A stretch of DNA of 64,000 bases from an uncultured Pelagibacteraceae bacterium (GCA_902590505.1 CACIWZ010000003.1:1-64000), one strand, 5' to 3'; shown: positions 37,623-50,258, numbered from the stretch's first letter. Translations and numbers: made by a program. Notes: generated by a model not told the origin, from the letters alone.

Positions 37623-39566
37623 ATGAAAGCACAAGTATTGTTGCCTAAGGTTTTTAATTTTCCATTTACTTACAATTCAAAAACCGAAACTAAAATTGGA
37701 AGTTTAGTGGAAGTGCCATTTGGTTCAAAAAAAGAAATAGGTGTAATTTGGAAAAATAATTATTCAGAACCAAAGAATATTAGAATTAAAGATATTGCAA
37801 ATAAAACGAACTTTTCAATTAATAGAAAGTTAGTTGATTTTATCGAATGGTTTGCATCATATAATATGGTTCCCATTGGACTTGTTTTAAAAATGGTTAT
37901 CGGAAATTCAGATAAATTTCTTAAAAGAAATGATAAATTGGCAGTTGCTAAAAAAACAAAAAAAAAATTTTTTAAACTAAACCCTGAGCAAACCGATGCG
38001 CTTAAGTTTCTTGAAAAAATTGATAATAAATTTGACGTATCAGTTCTACAAGGTACAACTGGTTCAGGAAAAACTTTAGTTTACTTTGAGCGTATTAAAA
38101 AAATTATAGAAAATAAAAATCAAGCATTAGTGCTTTTACCTGAAATATTTTTAACAAATGATTTTAAAACGAGATTTGAGGATTTTTTTGGTTTTCAACC
38201 TGCTATCTGGCATTCTAAGATAACACCAAAACAAAAAAGGATTATTTGGAAGGGCTTAATAAGTGACAAAATAAAAATTTTAGTTGGAGCGAGGTCAGCT
38301 TTACTTTTGCCATTCAAAAAACTTGGAATTATAATTGTAGATGAAGAGCACGATGCATCTTATAAACAAGATGAAGGCGTCATCTATAATGCTAGAGACA
38401 TGGCGATATCAAGAGCTTACTTTGAAAATATACCTGTGCATCTAGTTTCATCTGTTCCCTCAATAGAAACATATAATAATATTAAGAATAAAAAATATAG
38501 ACATATAAAGATTTTAAAAAGATTTAATGATTACCCTCTGCCTGAAACTAAAATAATTAACTTAAATTTGAATAAAATTAAAAATAAATTTATTGCGGAA
38601 GAAACTATTGAAATTGTAAAAAAATTTTTAGAAAAGGGTGAGCAGGTTTTATTTTTTATTAATAGAAGAGGATTTGCTCCATATTTAATTTGTAAAAAAT
38701 GTGGTTATAAGCATACATGTCAAAACTGTTCACTTTATCTTACATTTCATAAATTTAAAAATAGAGCTGTATGCCATCATTGTTCTTTTGAAAAAAAAAT
38801 TGAAGCAAAATGTAAAAAAAAAGATAATTGTGATTTTGTAATGTATGGACCAGGTGTAGAAAAAATATTTGATGAAGTAAAAGAAATATTTCCTCTTTAC
38901 AAGGCAAGTATTTTTTCAAGTGATTATTTAAAAACTAAAGAAAGAACAAATAATCTTTTTAAAGCAATTAATGAGAACAAAATAGATATTTTGGTAGGGA
39001 CTCAAATGATTTCAAAGGGTTTCAATTTCCCAAAATTAAATTGCATCGTAGTAATAGATGCTGACTTTTCAGGCAGAGGTTACGATTTAAGGTCAACAGA
39101 AAAAAATATTCAGTTATACCATCAGCTAAGTGGAAGAGCTGGAAGATTTAGTTCGAAGTCTCTTATAATATATCAAACACTCACTCCGCAAGATTTTACA
39201 CTTAATGAACTAATTAAAAATAAATCTGAAGATCTATTGAAAAATGAGCTGATACTTAGAGAAAAAAATAATTTACCTCCATTTACAAGACTTATTGCAA
39301 TAATCATATCATCTAAAGATAGAAGTCTAAGTTTGCAAGGAGCTAGAGAGATTAAATTAAAATTAAATCAAATAAATAATCTTGAAGTTTTAGGACCTGT
39401 AGACTCACCTTTGTTAAAGATTAAAAAAAATTTTAGATCAAGATTATTAATTAGGTTCAATAATCAGTCTATGTTGCAAAAAAAAATCACGAATGTACTA
39501 AATGGGCTTAAAATCTCACCAAAAATAAAACTTACGGTTGATGTTGATCCTATCAACTTTACTTAA
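37623..39566 (+). CDS. priA: primosomal replication-restart helicase PriA
   Basis: Superfamily 2 helicase of 647 residues. Walker A GTTGSGKT (about residue 141), DEEH box in VDEEHDASYKQ, and a zinc domain with four CxxC-type pairs (CKKCGYKHTCQNC, CHHC, then CKKKDNC) are present. Later helicase motifs include VGTQMISKGFNFP and QLSGRAGR. It reloads the replisome at stalled forks. The N-terminal DNA-binding domain is shorter than in E. coli PriA. The gap before it is only 28 bases. Confidence 0.95.
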   Translation: MKAQVLLPKVFNFPFTYNSKTETKIGSLVEVPFGSKKEIGVIWKNNYSEPKNIRIKDIANKTNFSINRKLVDFIEWFASYNMVPIGLVLKMVIGNSDKFLKRNDKLAVAKKTKKKFFKLNPEQTDALKFLEKIDNKFDVSVLQGTTGSGKTLVYFERIKKIIENKNQALVLLPEIFLTNDFKTRFEDFFGFQPAIWHSKITPKQKRIIWKGLISDKIKILVGARSALLLPFKKLGIIIVDEEHDASYKQDEGVIYNARDMAISRAYFENIPVHLVSSVPSIETYNNIKNKKYRHIKILKRFNDYPLPETKIINLNLNKIKNKFIAEETIEIVKKFLEKGEQVLFFINRRGFAPYLICKKCGYKHTCQNCSLYLTFHKFKNRAVCHHCSFEKKIEAKCKKKDNCDFVMYGPGVEKIFDEVKEIFPLYKASIFSSDYLKTKERTNNLFKAINENKIDILVGTQMISKGFNFPKLNCIVVIDADFSGRGYDLRSTEKNIQLYHQLSGRAGRFSSKSLIIYQTLTPQDFTLNELIKNKSEDLLKNELILREKNNLPPFTRLIAIIISSKDRSLSLQGAREIKLKLNQINNLEVLGPVDSPLLKIKKNFRSRLLIRFNNQSMLQKKITNVLNGLKISPKIKLTVDVDPINFT

Positions 39567-39649
39567 TTTCAAAATTGGTAACTTGATCAAGTTATACTCT
39601 TATGGTACGACCTCTGCATAATTTCACAATAAAATCTGACTATTAAAAA
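39567..39649 (+). promoter_or_regulatory. atp operon upstream region with 14-bp palindrome
   Basis: The 83 bases before atpH contain a perfect palindrome AACTTGATCAAGTT (39580-39593). A TATACT box (39593-39598) overlaps its right end; an alternative promoter is TTGATC (39583-39588), 17 bases, then TACGAC (39606-39611). Either would start transcription 35-50 bases before atpH. A regulator on the palindrome would compete with RNA polymerase. Both promoter and operator are inferred from sequence alone. Confidence 0.35.
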
Positions 39650-40207
39650 ATGAGCTCAAATAAATCTTTCTCAACTGAAACTTCAGAAAGATATTCTCGC
39701 GCTTTATTTGAAATTACAAAAGAGTTCAATGAATTAGATAAAACAGAGAGTGATATAAAAAATTTCCAATCACTTATTAAAATAAGTCCAGAAGTTAAAA
39801 ACTTTCTCAAAGACCCAACTCAAAGTATTGATCAGCAAAATAAAGCTATAAATTTATTAGCTGAAAAATTTAATTTTTCAAAAAATTTAAAGAACTTCTT
39901 TTTATTACTTATAGAAAAAAGAAGAATTTTTTTTGTAGAAAAAATTTTTGAAAGCTTTTTAAAACTATGCTTAAAAAAGAGAGGTGAAATTAAAGCTTCA
40001 TTAATTTCATCAAAAGAACTATCCCAATCTGATCTTGACAAAATCAATAAAGAATTATCTCAATCAATGGGAGCAACATTAAAGTTTGATTATGTAGTAG
40101 ACAAAAATTTAATTGGAGGTTTAAAGCTTCAATTGGGAAGCTTTATGATTGACACATCAATTAAAAATAAGCTCAAAAAATACGAACAAGCAATGTTAGA
40201 AAATTAA
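39650..40207 (+). CDS. atpH: ATP synthase F1 delta subunit AtpH
   Basis: Peripheral-stalk subunit of 185 residues connecting F1 to the Fo b subunits. The N-terminal helical domain starts with [12 protein letters not shown], and the C-terminal part has the conserved [22 protein letters not shown]. It heads atpHAGDC; the Fo genes are elsewhere, as is normal for alphaproteobacteria. Confidence 0.94.
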   Translation: MSSNKSFSTETSERYSRALFEITKEFNELDKTESDIKNFQSLIKISPEVKNFLKDPTQSIDQQNKAINLLAEKFNFSKNLKNFFLLLIEKRRIFFVEKIFESFLKLCLKKRGEIKASLISSKELSQSDLDKINKELSQSMGATLKFDYVVDKNLIGGLKLQLGSFMIDTSIKNKLKKYEQAMLEN

Positions 40208-40208
40208 T

Positions 40209-41737
40209 ATGACTATTAATCCTTCAGAAGTTACAAAACTATTAAAAGATCAAATAAAAAATTTTGGTGAGAAAGCAGAAGTATCAGAAATAGGAAAAGT
40301 TTTATCAGTTGGAGACGGGATTGCTCGTGTTTATGGTTTAGATAATGTGCAAGCTGGTGAGATGGTAGAGTTTGAAGACGGATCAAAAGGAATGGCATTA
40401 AATTTAGAAAATGACAACGTTGGTGTTGTAATTTTTGGAGATGATAGAAATATAAAAGAGGGTGATACTATTAAACGTACTAACGCGATTGTAGATGTTC
40501 CAGTTGGCAAAGAGCTTCTTGGGAGAGTTGTGGATGGTCTAGGTGTTCCAATAGATGGTAAAGGTCCGCTCTCAGCGAAAACTAGAAAACGAGTTGAAGT
40601 TAAAGCTCCAGGCATCATTCCTCGACAATCTGTAAATGAACCAATGCAGACAGGATTAAAATCAATAGACTCGTTAATTCCTATTGGTAGGGGTCAAAGA
40701 GAGTTAATAATCGGTGATAGACAAACTGGTAAAACAGCCGTAGCTATTGATGCAATTATTAATCAAAAAAAAATTAACGAGTCTTCAGATGAAAAGAAAA
40801 AATTATATTGTGTTTACGTTGCAATAGGTCAAAAACGTTCTACAGTCGCCCAAATTACCAAAACATTAGAAGAAGCTGGTGCATTGAAATATACAACAAT
40901 AGTTGCAGCTACAGCATCAGACTCTGCACCACTACAATTTTTGGCTCCTTATACAGGTTGTACTATAGGGGAATTTTTTAGAGACAATGGTATGCATGCT
41001 TTAATTGTTTACGATGATTTATCAAAACAAGCCGTTGCGTACAGACAGATGTCTTTATTGTTGAGAAGACCTCCAGGTAGAGAAGCGTATCCAGGTGACG
41101 TATTTTATCTACACAGTAGACTATTAGAACGTGCTGCTAAGTTAAACGAAAAGAGTGGCGGAGGATCTTTAACAGCTTTACCTATTATTGAAACTCAAGC
41201 TGGTGATGTGTCAGCATATATCCCTACTAATGTGATATCCATTACCGATGGACAGATCTTTTTAGAAACAGAACTATTCAATCAAGGTATACGACCGGCT
41301 GTTAACGTAGGTTTATCTGTTTCTAGGGTAGGGTCTGCAGCTCAAACAAAGGCGATGAAAAAGGTAGCAGGTTCGATAAAACTTGAATTAGCACAATATA
41401 GAGAAATGGCTGCTTTTGCTCAGTTTGGTTCAGACTTGGATGCTTCAACGCAACAATTGCTCAATAGAGGAGCAAAATTGACCGAGCTTTTAAAGCAAGA
41501 TCAATATTCACCCATGACAGTAGCAGAGCAAGTCATATCAGTATTTACTGGAGTGAAGGGTTATTTAGATGATGTTGACTTGAGCAAAATCAAAGATTTT
41601 GAAAAAGAAATTATTGAAAAAATAAAATCCAGTAAACCTGAAATAATTGATGCAATTCAATCATCTGGAAAACTTGATGAAGACAATGAAAAAATTCTTT
41701 CTCAAGTTATATTAGAACACAAAAAAGGTAACAACTG

Positions 41738-41738
<1 letters not shown>
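40209..41738 (+). CDS. atpA: ATP synthase F1 alpha subunit AtpA
   Basis: Non-catalytic nucleotide-binding subunit, 509 residues. The P-loop is GDRQTGKTA, the signature [24 protein letters not shown] is complete, and the arginine in [14 protein letters not shown] is the arginine finger for the beta catalytic site. It starts one base after atpH. Its stop overlaps the atpG start by 1 base (TGATG). Confidence 0.98.
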
Positions 41739-44036
<2,298 letters not shown>

Positions 44037-44037
<1 letters not shown>

Positions 44038-44423
44038 TGTCAGATAAATTTACAGTCGAAATAATTTCTCCTGATAGATCAATATTAAAAGAAGATACTA
44101 CTGAAGTAATAATTCCAGCGTATGAGGGTGAAATGGGTATTTTAAAAGACCATATTCCCCTGATAACTTTTTTAAGACCAGGTAAAATTAAAATTAAAGA
44201 TATTAACGAAGAATTTTTTGCTGAGGAAGGAATAGTAGAATTTGCTAATAATAATCTTTTAATTTTATCATCAACTGCAAAAAATATATCTGAAATAGAT
44301 AAAGGATCGATAGAAGCTTATATTACAGATGCCCAAAAGAAAATGGAAGAAAGTAAAGTTACAGATAAAGAAAAATATTTGTTGTCCTATAAAATTAATA
44401 CATTGAAAAATCTTAATCTATAA
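44037..44423 (+). CDS. atpC: ATP synthase F1 epsilon subunit AtpC
   Basis: Epsilon subunit of 128 residues. The N-terminal beta-sandwich shows VEIISPDRSILKEDTTEVIIPAYEGEMGIL; the C-terminal helical hairpin, which inhibits ATP hydrolysis, is present but short. It ends the F1 operon. The last 11 bases overlap the convergent NUDIX gene, and no terminator hairpin is visible between them. Confidence 0.92.
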
Positions 44424-44883
44424 ATTCTTTAATATTCTTTAATAATTTAATATACATTTCTTTTTTAAAATTTACAATTACCTCGGGTAGTTTGTCAGGT
44501 AATATCCATTTCCATTCAATAAATTCTGGATGTTGAGTCTTTAAATTTATTTCTTTTTCATCTCCAATAAATCTTGTGATAAACCACTTTTGCTTTTGTC
44601 CTCTAAATTTTCCTTTCCAAATAATACCAACTAAATTATTAGGAAGTTGATATTCAAAAAATCCATCAATTTCTTTTAAAATTTCAATACTTTTAATACT
44701 TGTTTCCTCTAAAAGCTCTCTCTTCATGGCTGAAACATAATCTTCACCATCATCAATCCCACCCTGTGGCATTTGCCATTTGTCTATTGGATTATCTTTT
44801 CTTTTTCCAACAAAAACTTTGTTTTTTTTGTTTAATATAATTACACCAACACCATCGCGCATAGGAAGCTTTAATTTATTCAT
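44413..44883 (-). CDS. rppH: RNA pyrophosphohydrolase-type NUDIX protein (RppH-like)
   Basis: NUDIX hydrolase of 156 residues. The box is GGIDDGEDYVSAMKRELLEET, fitting GX5EX7REUXEEXGU, and the preceding KWQMPQGGI is the RppH/Ap4A-pyrophosphatase hallmark. It probably converts 5' triphosphate mRNA ends to monophosphate, starting decay. The ATG lies 5 bases after the ctpA stop, so it probably ends the long minus-strand run. Ap4A hydrolysis is an alternative activity. Confidence 0.85.
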   Translation of the reverse strand: MNKLKLPMRDGVGVIILNKKNKVFVGKRKDNPIDKWQMPQGGIDDGEDYVSAMKRELLEETSIKSIEILKEIDGFFEYQLPNNLVGIIWKGKFRGQKQKWFITRFIGDEKEINLKTQHPEFIEWKWILPDKLPEVIVNFKKEMYIKLLKNIKEFID

Positions 44884-44888
44884 GAAAG

Positions 44889-46025
44889 TTAAGAATTAAA
44901 AAGTTTTATAGCGTAATTTAGCTGATTGTCTCTATCAGAATTAATAAGAAAATTTTCACCTTCTTCTTCCACGAATATATCAGGTGTTACGCCAACCTCT
45001 GATATAGATTTACCAGATGGTAAGTAATATTTTGAGATAGTAAGTCTCATTCCTCCTCCATTTTGTAAAGGTATTATAGATTGAACTGACCCTTTACCGT
45101 AAGAATTTTCACCAAGTATTATTGCTCTCTTATGATCTTTTAAAGCTCCAGCAAATATTTCAGAGGCAGAGGCCGATCCATTGTTGATCATAACGACAAT
45201 TGGTTTCCCTTTAATTTCGTCTCCTTTTCTTGCAAAAAATTTTCTAGTTTCTGAAATTTTTCTTCCTTTGGTAGAAACTATTTCTCCATCCTCTAGAAAA
45301 AAATCAGTTATATTTATTGCTTGAGTTAACAATCCACCTGGATTATTCCTTAAATCAAAAACGTAGCCTTTAACCTTATTTTTTTTTTCAAAATCTTTTA
45401 CAGATTTAAGAACTTGTTTATCACTATTTTCGTTAAACGATTTTAATCTTATGTAGCCTAAATTCTTATCCTCGCCTAATAACTTAGCGCTTACTGATTG
45501 AACCTCGATAATTTTTCTTACAATTTTAAATTCTAAAGGTTTTTTTACATTTTTACGTCTTACTGTAAGTTCAATTGAAGTCCCTACTGGACCTCTCATT
45601 AATTTTACAGCTTCCAGCAGAGATTTACCTTGTACTTGTTCTTTTCCAATTTTTACAATGTAATCCCCTGCTTTAATACCAGCTTTTGCAGCAGGTGTAT
45701 CATCTATAGGAGAGATTACTTTCACTACTCCAGCCTCCATACCAATTTCTATTCCTAATCCGCCAAACTCACCTTTCGTGTCAGTTTGCATTTCTTTAAA
45801 AAGTTCTGGGCTCATATAAGCCGAGTAAGGATCTAAAGATTGCAGGACTCCATTAATAGCTGAGTCCATCATTTCAGCTTGATTTACATCATCAACATAT
45901 TCATCTTTGATATTTTCTAATACTTCACCAAAAAGATCAATTTTTTCATAAAGATCATTTTTTGAATTGGCTAAAGTAGAAGACAAACTGAGAAAACATA
46001 TTAATAAAATGAAAAATTTTTTCAT
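44889..46025 (-). CDS. ctpA: C-terminal processing peptidase CtpA (S41)
   Basis: Secreted serine protease, 378 residues from the ATG at 46025, which overlaps the rsfS stop (ATGA). A signal peptide is visible (KKFFILLICFLSLSSTLA). The PDZ domain (about 80-165) has GGLGIEIGMEAGVVKVISP and the S41 domain has the catalytic serine in NNGSASASEIFAGAL and the lysine in GENSYGKGSVQ. It trims periplasmic or membrane protein C termini. A longer start at 46061 would bury the signal peptide and is rejected. Confidence 0.93.
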   Translation of the reverse strand: MKKFFILLICFLSLSSTLANSKNDLYEKIDLFGEVLENIKDEYVDDVNQAEMMDSAINGVLQSLDPYSAYMSPELFKEMQTDTKGEFGGLGIEIGMEAGVVKVISPIDDTPAAKAGIKAGDYIVKIGKEQVQGKSLLEAVKLMRGPVGTSIELTVRRKNVKKPLEFKIVRKIIEVQSVSAKLLGEDKNLGYIRLKSFNENSDKQVLKSVKDFEKKNKVKGYVFDLRNNPGGLLTQAINITDFFLEDGEIVSTKGRKISETRKFFARKGDEIKGKPIVVMINNGSASASEIFAGALKDHKRAIILGENSYGKGSVQSIIPLQNGGGMRLTISKYYLPSGKSISEVGVTPDIFVEEEGENFLINSDRDNQLNYAIKLFNS

Positions 46026-46369
46026 ATCATGGCCTTTTCTTTTGGAATTTCCTCTGACCACATTTTTTCAAGATCATAAAATTCTCTTTTTTCTGGATGA
46101 AAAATATGCACAATTACATCATGTGCATCAACTAATTTCCAGTCGGCACTATCTTTTCCTTCAATACGACAATTGTCTATTCCTAATTTTTTTAATTGAG
46201 TTACAAGAATTTCTGATAATGCCTGCAAATGTCTTGAAGATGTCCCAGAAGCTATGACCATATAATCAGCTATGTATGATTTATTTTTTAAGTTAATGCA
46301 TGTTATATTTTGAGCTTTATTATCATCTAATATTTTTTCAATACTATTTTTTATATCAGTGATTCCCAT
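46022..46369 (-). CDS. rsfS: ribosomal silencing factor RsfS
   Basis: Small protein (115 residues) that binds L14 and keeps the 50S subunit from joining 30S in starvation. It matches the Iojap/RsfS pattern: KAQNITCINLKNKS, ADYMVIASGTSSRHLQALSE and DWKLVDAHDVIVHIFHPEKREFYDLEKMW. It lies next to nadD, a very common pairing, with a TAATG overlap, and overlaps ctpA at its end. Confidence 0.94.
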   Translation of the reverse strand: MGITDIKNSIEKILDDNKAQNITCINLKNKSYIADYMVIASGTSSRHLQALSEILVTQLKKLGIDNCRIEGKDSADWKLVDAHDVIVHIFHPEKREFYDLEKMWSEEIPKEKAMI

Positions 46370-46908
46370 TAAATATTGGATTTTCTCTGCTTTCTTAATT
46401 GAGTTGATGATATAGATATTGGCTTATTCTTTATAAAAATTATTCTATTTTTAAATTTTTTAGCCACAATTGATTTTATACCCTTTCTATCATATCCTTT
46501 TCTAGAAAAAACAATTAATTTTACCAATTTTACTATTTTTTTCCAGCTTTTCCAGTTGTGAAATCTTATTAAATTATCAGAACCAATTATAAAGTAAATA
46601 TTTCTAATTTTCTTTTTTTTAATAAAGTAATTAATTACATAAATAATTCTAGAAGATTTAATAATATTATCTAAATAAATTACTTTAATTTTTTTTTGAG
46701 GTTTAGAAATTTTTTTTGCATATTTAATCCTTGCATCTAGAGAATAAAAAGTTTTATTTTTGAAGGGATTTTTTTTTGTAATAACCCAGTAAATTTTTTT
46801 TAATTTTAAATTTTTAATAGCAATTTTTGATATACTCAAATGTCCTTTGTGTGCAGGATCAAAACTTCCACCTAATAAACCAATGTATTTTTTTTGGGTA
46901 CTTGCCAT
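46369..46908 (-). CDS. nadD: nicotinate-nucleotide adenylyltransferase NadD
   Basis: Nucleotidyltransferase (179 residues) joining nicotinate mononucleotide and ATP in NAD synthesis. The N-terminal GLLGGSFDPAHKGHL is the GxFxPxHxGH motif and the C-terminal ISSTQLRKQ is the ISSTxIR motif. It is rather short and lysine-rich. It lies between proA and rsfS, 3 bases after proA. Confidence 0.92.
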   Translation of the reverse strand: MASTQKKYIGLLGGSFDPAHKGHLSISKIAIKNLKLKKIYWVITKKNPFKNKTFYSLDARIKYAKKISKPQKKIKVIYLDNIIKSSRIIYVINYFIKKKKIRNIYFIIGSDNLIRFHNWKSWKKIVKLVKLIVFSRKGYDRKGIKSIVAKKFKNRIIFIKNKPISISSTQLRKQRKSNI

Positions 46909-46911
46909 TAA

Positions 46912-48153
46912 CTATGGTCTAATAATTCCTTTTCCAGAAACAAGATATTTGTATGATGTTAATTGATTTATTCCAACAGGCCCCCTTGGCGGAAGTTTAT
47001 TTGTAGAAATACCAATTTCACCTCCAAAACCAAATTCTCCACCATCGGCAAACTGAGTTGAAACATTATGCATTGCTATTGAGCTGTTAACCCCATTTAA
47101 AAAAATCTCAGCACTTTTTTTGTTGCTAGTAATAATGCTATCTGTATGCATTGTACCATACTTTAAAATATGTTCGATAGCACCATTTATATTTTTAACT
47201 GACTTGATTGAGATAATTGCATCCAGATATTCTGTTTTCCAATCTTTTTCTACAGTTTTTTTTAATTTTCCTCTAAAAAGTTTATTTACTTTTCTATCAG
47301 CTCTAACTTCGCAGCCTGAATTCAAAAGAGCATTAATTATCTCTTTACCATGTGAGCTTAAAGCTTTTTCTTCGATTAGAAGAGTTTCAACTGCTCCACA
47401 AATACTTGTTCTTCTCATTTTTGCATTAACAATCAAATTTTTAGCCATTTTTATATTTGCACTTTTATCAACATAAATGTGGCACAATCCTTCGAGATGG
47501 CCAATTACATGCACATTAGAAAATTTTTGAACTTTCGCCACAAGTCCTTTCCCCCCTCTTGGAACAATTACATCAATATATGCACTCATTTTAGATAATA
47601 GCTGATTAACTATTCTTCTATTTTTATTTTCTATAAACTGAACACAATTTTGATTGATATTGTTTTTTCTTAAATTGTCTCTGAATAAATTAGCTAATAA
47701 TCTGTTTGAATTAAAAGCTTCTGATCCACCTCTTAAAATAGAACAATTACCTGATTTTAAACATAATGCTGCAACATCAGCAGTTACATTAGGTCTGCTT
47801 TCATATATTACACCGATAACGCCGATCGGAATTGTTACCTTTTTAATTGTCAAATTATTAGGTCTTCGCCATGTTTCTAAAATTCTTCCAACTGGATTTT
47901 GAAACTTTGCTATCTCATTTATTGAATGTCTTATACCCTCTATTCTTTTTTTATTTAAAATAAGTCTGTCAACTAAATGCTTTCTTTTAACACTTTTAAC
48001 ATCTTTTAAATTTTCTCTAATTATTTTATTAGTATTTTTCAAAAGAGATTGATTGTAATTCTCTAAAACTTTTTTTATCTTTTTATGTTTCACAGCTCTT
48101 AAATCTTCAAAGGCTTTTTTTGCATTTATTCCTATTGTTTTTAAATAATCCAT
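46912..48153 (-). CDS. proA: gamma-glutamyl phosphate reductase ProA
   Basis: Aldehyde-dehydrogenase-like reductase of 413 residues giving glutamate semialdehyde for proline. IGVIYESRPNVTADVAALCLKSGN and LRGGSEAFNSN are landmark segments; the catalytic cysteine is in RRTSICGAVETLL. GPVGINQLTSYKYLVSGKG closes the protein. It begins directly after the proB stop. Confidence 0.96.
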   Translation of the reverse strand: MDYLKTIGINAKKAFEDLRAVKHKKIKKVLENYNQSLLKNTNKIIRENLKDVKSVKRKHLVDRLILNKKRIEGIRHSINEIAKFQNPVGRILETWRRPNNLTIKKVTIPIGVIGVIYESRPNVTADVAALCLKSGNCSILRGGSEAFNSNRLLANLFRDNLRKNNINQNCVQFIENKNRRIVNQLLSKMSAYIDVIVPRGGKGLVAKVQKFSNVHVIGHLEGLCHIYVDKSANIKMAKNLIVNAKMRRTSICGAVETLLIEEKALSSHGKEIINALLNSGCEVRADRKVNKLFRGKLKKTVEKDWKTEYLDAIISIKSVKNINGAIEHILKYGTMHTDSIITSNKKSAEIFLNGVNSSIAMHNVSTQFADGGEFGFGGEIGISTNKLPPRGPVGINQLTSYKYLVSGKGIIRP

Positions 48154-49245
48154 TTATAACAGTACCATATCATCTTTGTGAATTACCTCAGTTTTACTAA
48201 GATAACCAAGAATTGTCTCGATTTCTTTACTTTGCTTACCTTTAATTTTATCTATTTCAGCAGAACTGAAAGATGACAATCCTCGAGCTAGCTGAACATT
48301 ATTTTGATCTAAAATTATTACATTTTCTCCCTTTTTAAAATTTCCATTAATCTTAGTTATGCCGGCAGCGAGTAAACTTTTACCATTTAATAAAGCTTTA
48401 GCTGCTCCGCTATCAATATATATAGTTCCATTATAATTTAGAGAGCCAATGATCCATTTTTTTCTGGCATCTAAAGTAGAAATTTTTGGTAAGAAATGAG
48501 TATATTTTTTATTCTTGATCATATTCAAAATCGGATTATTTACTTTACCATTTGCAATAAACATATGACTACCTGAATTCATACAGATTTTAGCTGCATC
48601 TAACTTAGTAGCAATCCCCCCTGAGCCAAATTTATTTTTTCTATTATCTATAAGTGATGTGATTTTCTCATTAATTGAATTGACCTCTCTTATAATTTTT
48701 TTACCTTTTGATTTATCATAGAGTCCATCAACGTCAGAAAATAATATCAGCATGTCAGCTCCAATAATTTGAGCCACTCTTGCTGCTAATCTGTCATTGT
48801 CTCCATATTTTATTTCACTTGTGGCTGTTGAGTCATTTTCATTTACTATAGGTATAGCTTTAATTTTAAATAAATTATCAAAAGTTCTTCTAACATTTAT
48901 AGCTCTCCTTCTTTGCTCTGTATCATCTGGACTAATTAAGATTTGGCCACTTTTAATCTTATATTTATCAAATAGTTTCTGAAATTCTCCTGCTAAATGA
49001 ATTTGTCCAACAGCTGCGATAGCTTGGCTCATTTCCAGTTTAATTTTCCCTTTTCTAATTTTAAGATATTTTTGACCAAGAGCAATTGCTCCTGAAGAAA
49101 CAATAACAAAATGTTTTCCTTTTCCGTATTTTTTTATATCTTTAATAAGAGATGTTACCCACTTTTTTTTAAAAACACCTTTACTGTTGACAACAGTGGA
49201 AGATCCGAGTTTTAAAACTATCTTATTTACATTTTTAATTAACAT
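48154..49245 (-). CDS. proB: glutamate 5-kinase ProB
   Basis: Amino-acid kinase (363 residues) making gamma-glutamyl phosphate, the first step of proline synthesis. IVLKLGSSTVVN and IVSSGAIALG bind phosphate and ATP, and NENDSTATSEIKYGDNDRLAARVA contacts glutamate. A C-terminal PUA domain (about 270-345) is present, so proline feedback is likely. The start overlaps the obgE stop by 11 bases. Confidence 0.95.
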   Translation of the reverse strand: MLIKNVNKIVLKLGSSTVVNSKGVFKKKWVTSLIKDIKKYGKGKHFVIVSSGAIALGQKYLKIRKGKIKLEMSQAIAAVGQIHLAGEFQKLFDKYKIKSGQILISPDDTEQRRRAINVRRTFDNLFKIKAIPIVNENDSTATSEIKYGDNDRLAARVAQIIGADMLILFSDVDGLYDKSKGKKIIREVNSINEKITSLIDNRKNKFGSGGIATKLDAAKICMNSGSHMFIANGKVNNPILNMIKNKKYTHFLPKISTLDARKKWIIGSLNYNGTIYIDSGAAKALLNGKSLLAAGITKINGNFKKGENVIILDQNNVQLARGLSSFSSAEIDKIKGKQSKEIETILGYLSKTEVIHKDDMVLL

Positions 49246-50218
49246 ATTTGACCAATAATTTTTTTATTTTTTGAATGTCTTTATTAGAATAAACAGAAAC
49301 TATTTCATAATTAGTTTTAACTTTTTTTTTAAACTCCTTTAATTTTTCTTTTATCTCACTATCATCTAACAAATCTGACTTATTAAAAAAAATAATCTCT
49401 CTTTTTTTTATTAAATTGTTATCATAATTAGATAGTTCTACTTTTATTTTTTTATAAGAATTAAACAAATTTTCTTCTGATAGGTCTATCAAGTGCAGTA
49501 AAATTTTACATCTTTCTATGTGTCTTAAGAATTTATCCCCAAGGCCAACACCTTTATGTGCGCCTTCCACTAAACCTGGAATATCAGCTAAAGTAATCTC
49601 TTTACCCGCATAGTAAGATACACCTAAGTTCGGATTAATTGTTGTAAAAGGATAATTCGCTATTTTCGGCTTAGCTCTTGTTAACGCTGCGAGCAAACTA
49701 GATTTTCCAGCATTTGGTTTACCTATGATTCCAATATCGGCGATTACTTTTAATTGAAGCCAAATCCAAAATTCTTCTCCAAGTTTTCCATTAGTTTTTT
49801 TTCTTGGTGCTCTATTTGTTGAGCTTTTAAATCTTACATTTCCAAGACCACCTTTCCCCCCAGATGCCACAAGATATTTTTCCTTATTTTTGGTAAAATC
49901 ATAAATTAAAGTATTGTTATCTTCTTCATATATTTGTGTGCCCAATGGAACTTTTAAAATCAAATCCTCTCCATTCGCTCCAGTTTTATTTCTTTTGCTT
50001 CCAGGTTTTCCATGTTGAGCTTTAAAATGTTGTGCATATCTGAAGTCAATTAATGTATTAAGATTTCTATCAGATTGAACAATAATAGATCCACCATCTC
50101 CACCATCACCACCATCTGGTCCACCATACTCTACAAACTTTTCTCTTCTAAAGCTTGCGGAACCTGACCCGCCATTACCAGCTTTAATATAAATCTTTGC
50201 TTGATCTAAAAATTTCAT
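49235..50218 (-). CDS. obgE: GTPase ObgE/CgtA
   Basis: Ribosome-associated GTPase of 327 residues. The N-terminal Obg fold is glycine-rich (YIKAGNGGSGSASFRREKFV, GGPDGGDGGDGG). The G domain has GKPNAGKSSLL, ADIPGLVEGA and FFNKSDLL. It assists 50S maturation and stress signalling. It lies downstream of rplU-rpmA, the classical cluster, after a 40-base gap without a terminator. It lacks the long C-terminal extension found in some relatives. Confidence 0.96.
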   Translation of the reverse strand: MKFLDQAKIYIKAGNGGSGSASFRREKFVEYGGPDGGDGGDGGSIIVQSDRNLNTLIDFRYAQHFKAQHGKPGSKRNKTGANGEDLILKVPLGTQIYEEDNNTLIYDFTKNKEKYLVASGGKGGLGNVRFKSSTNRAPRKKTNGKLGEEFWIWLQLKVIADIGIIGKPNAGKSSLLAALTRAKPKIANYPFTTINPNLGVSYYAGKEITLADIPGLVEGAHKGVGLGDKFLRHIERCKILLHLIDLSEENLFNSYKKIKVELSNYDNNLIKKREIIFFNKSDLLDDSEIKEKLKEFKKKVKTNYEIVSVYSNKDIQKIKKLLVKYVN

Positions 50219-50258
50219 ACTTAATATAATACAAATAACTTAAGTTATTTATATAGAT

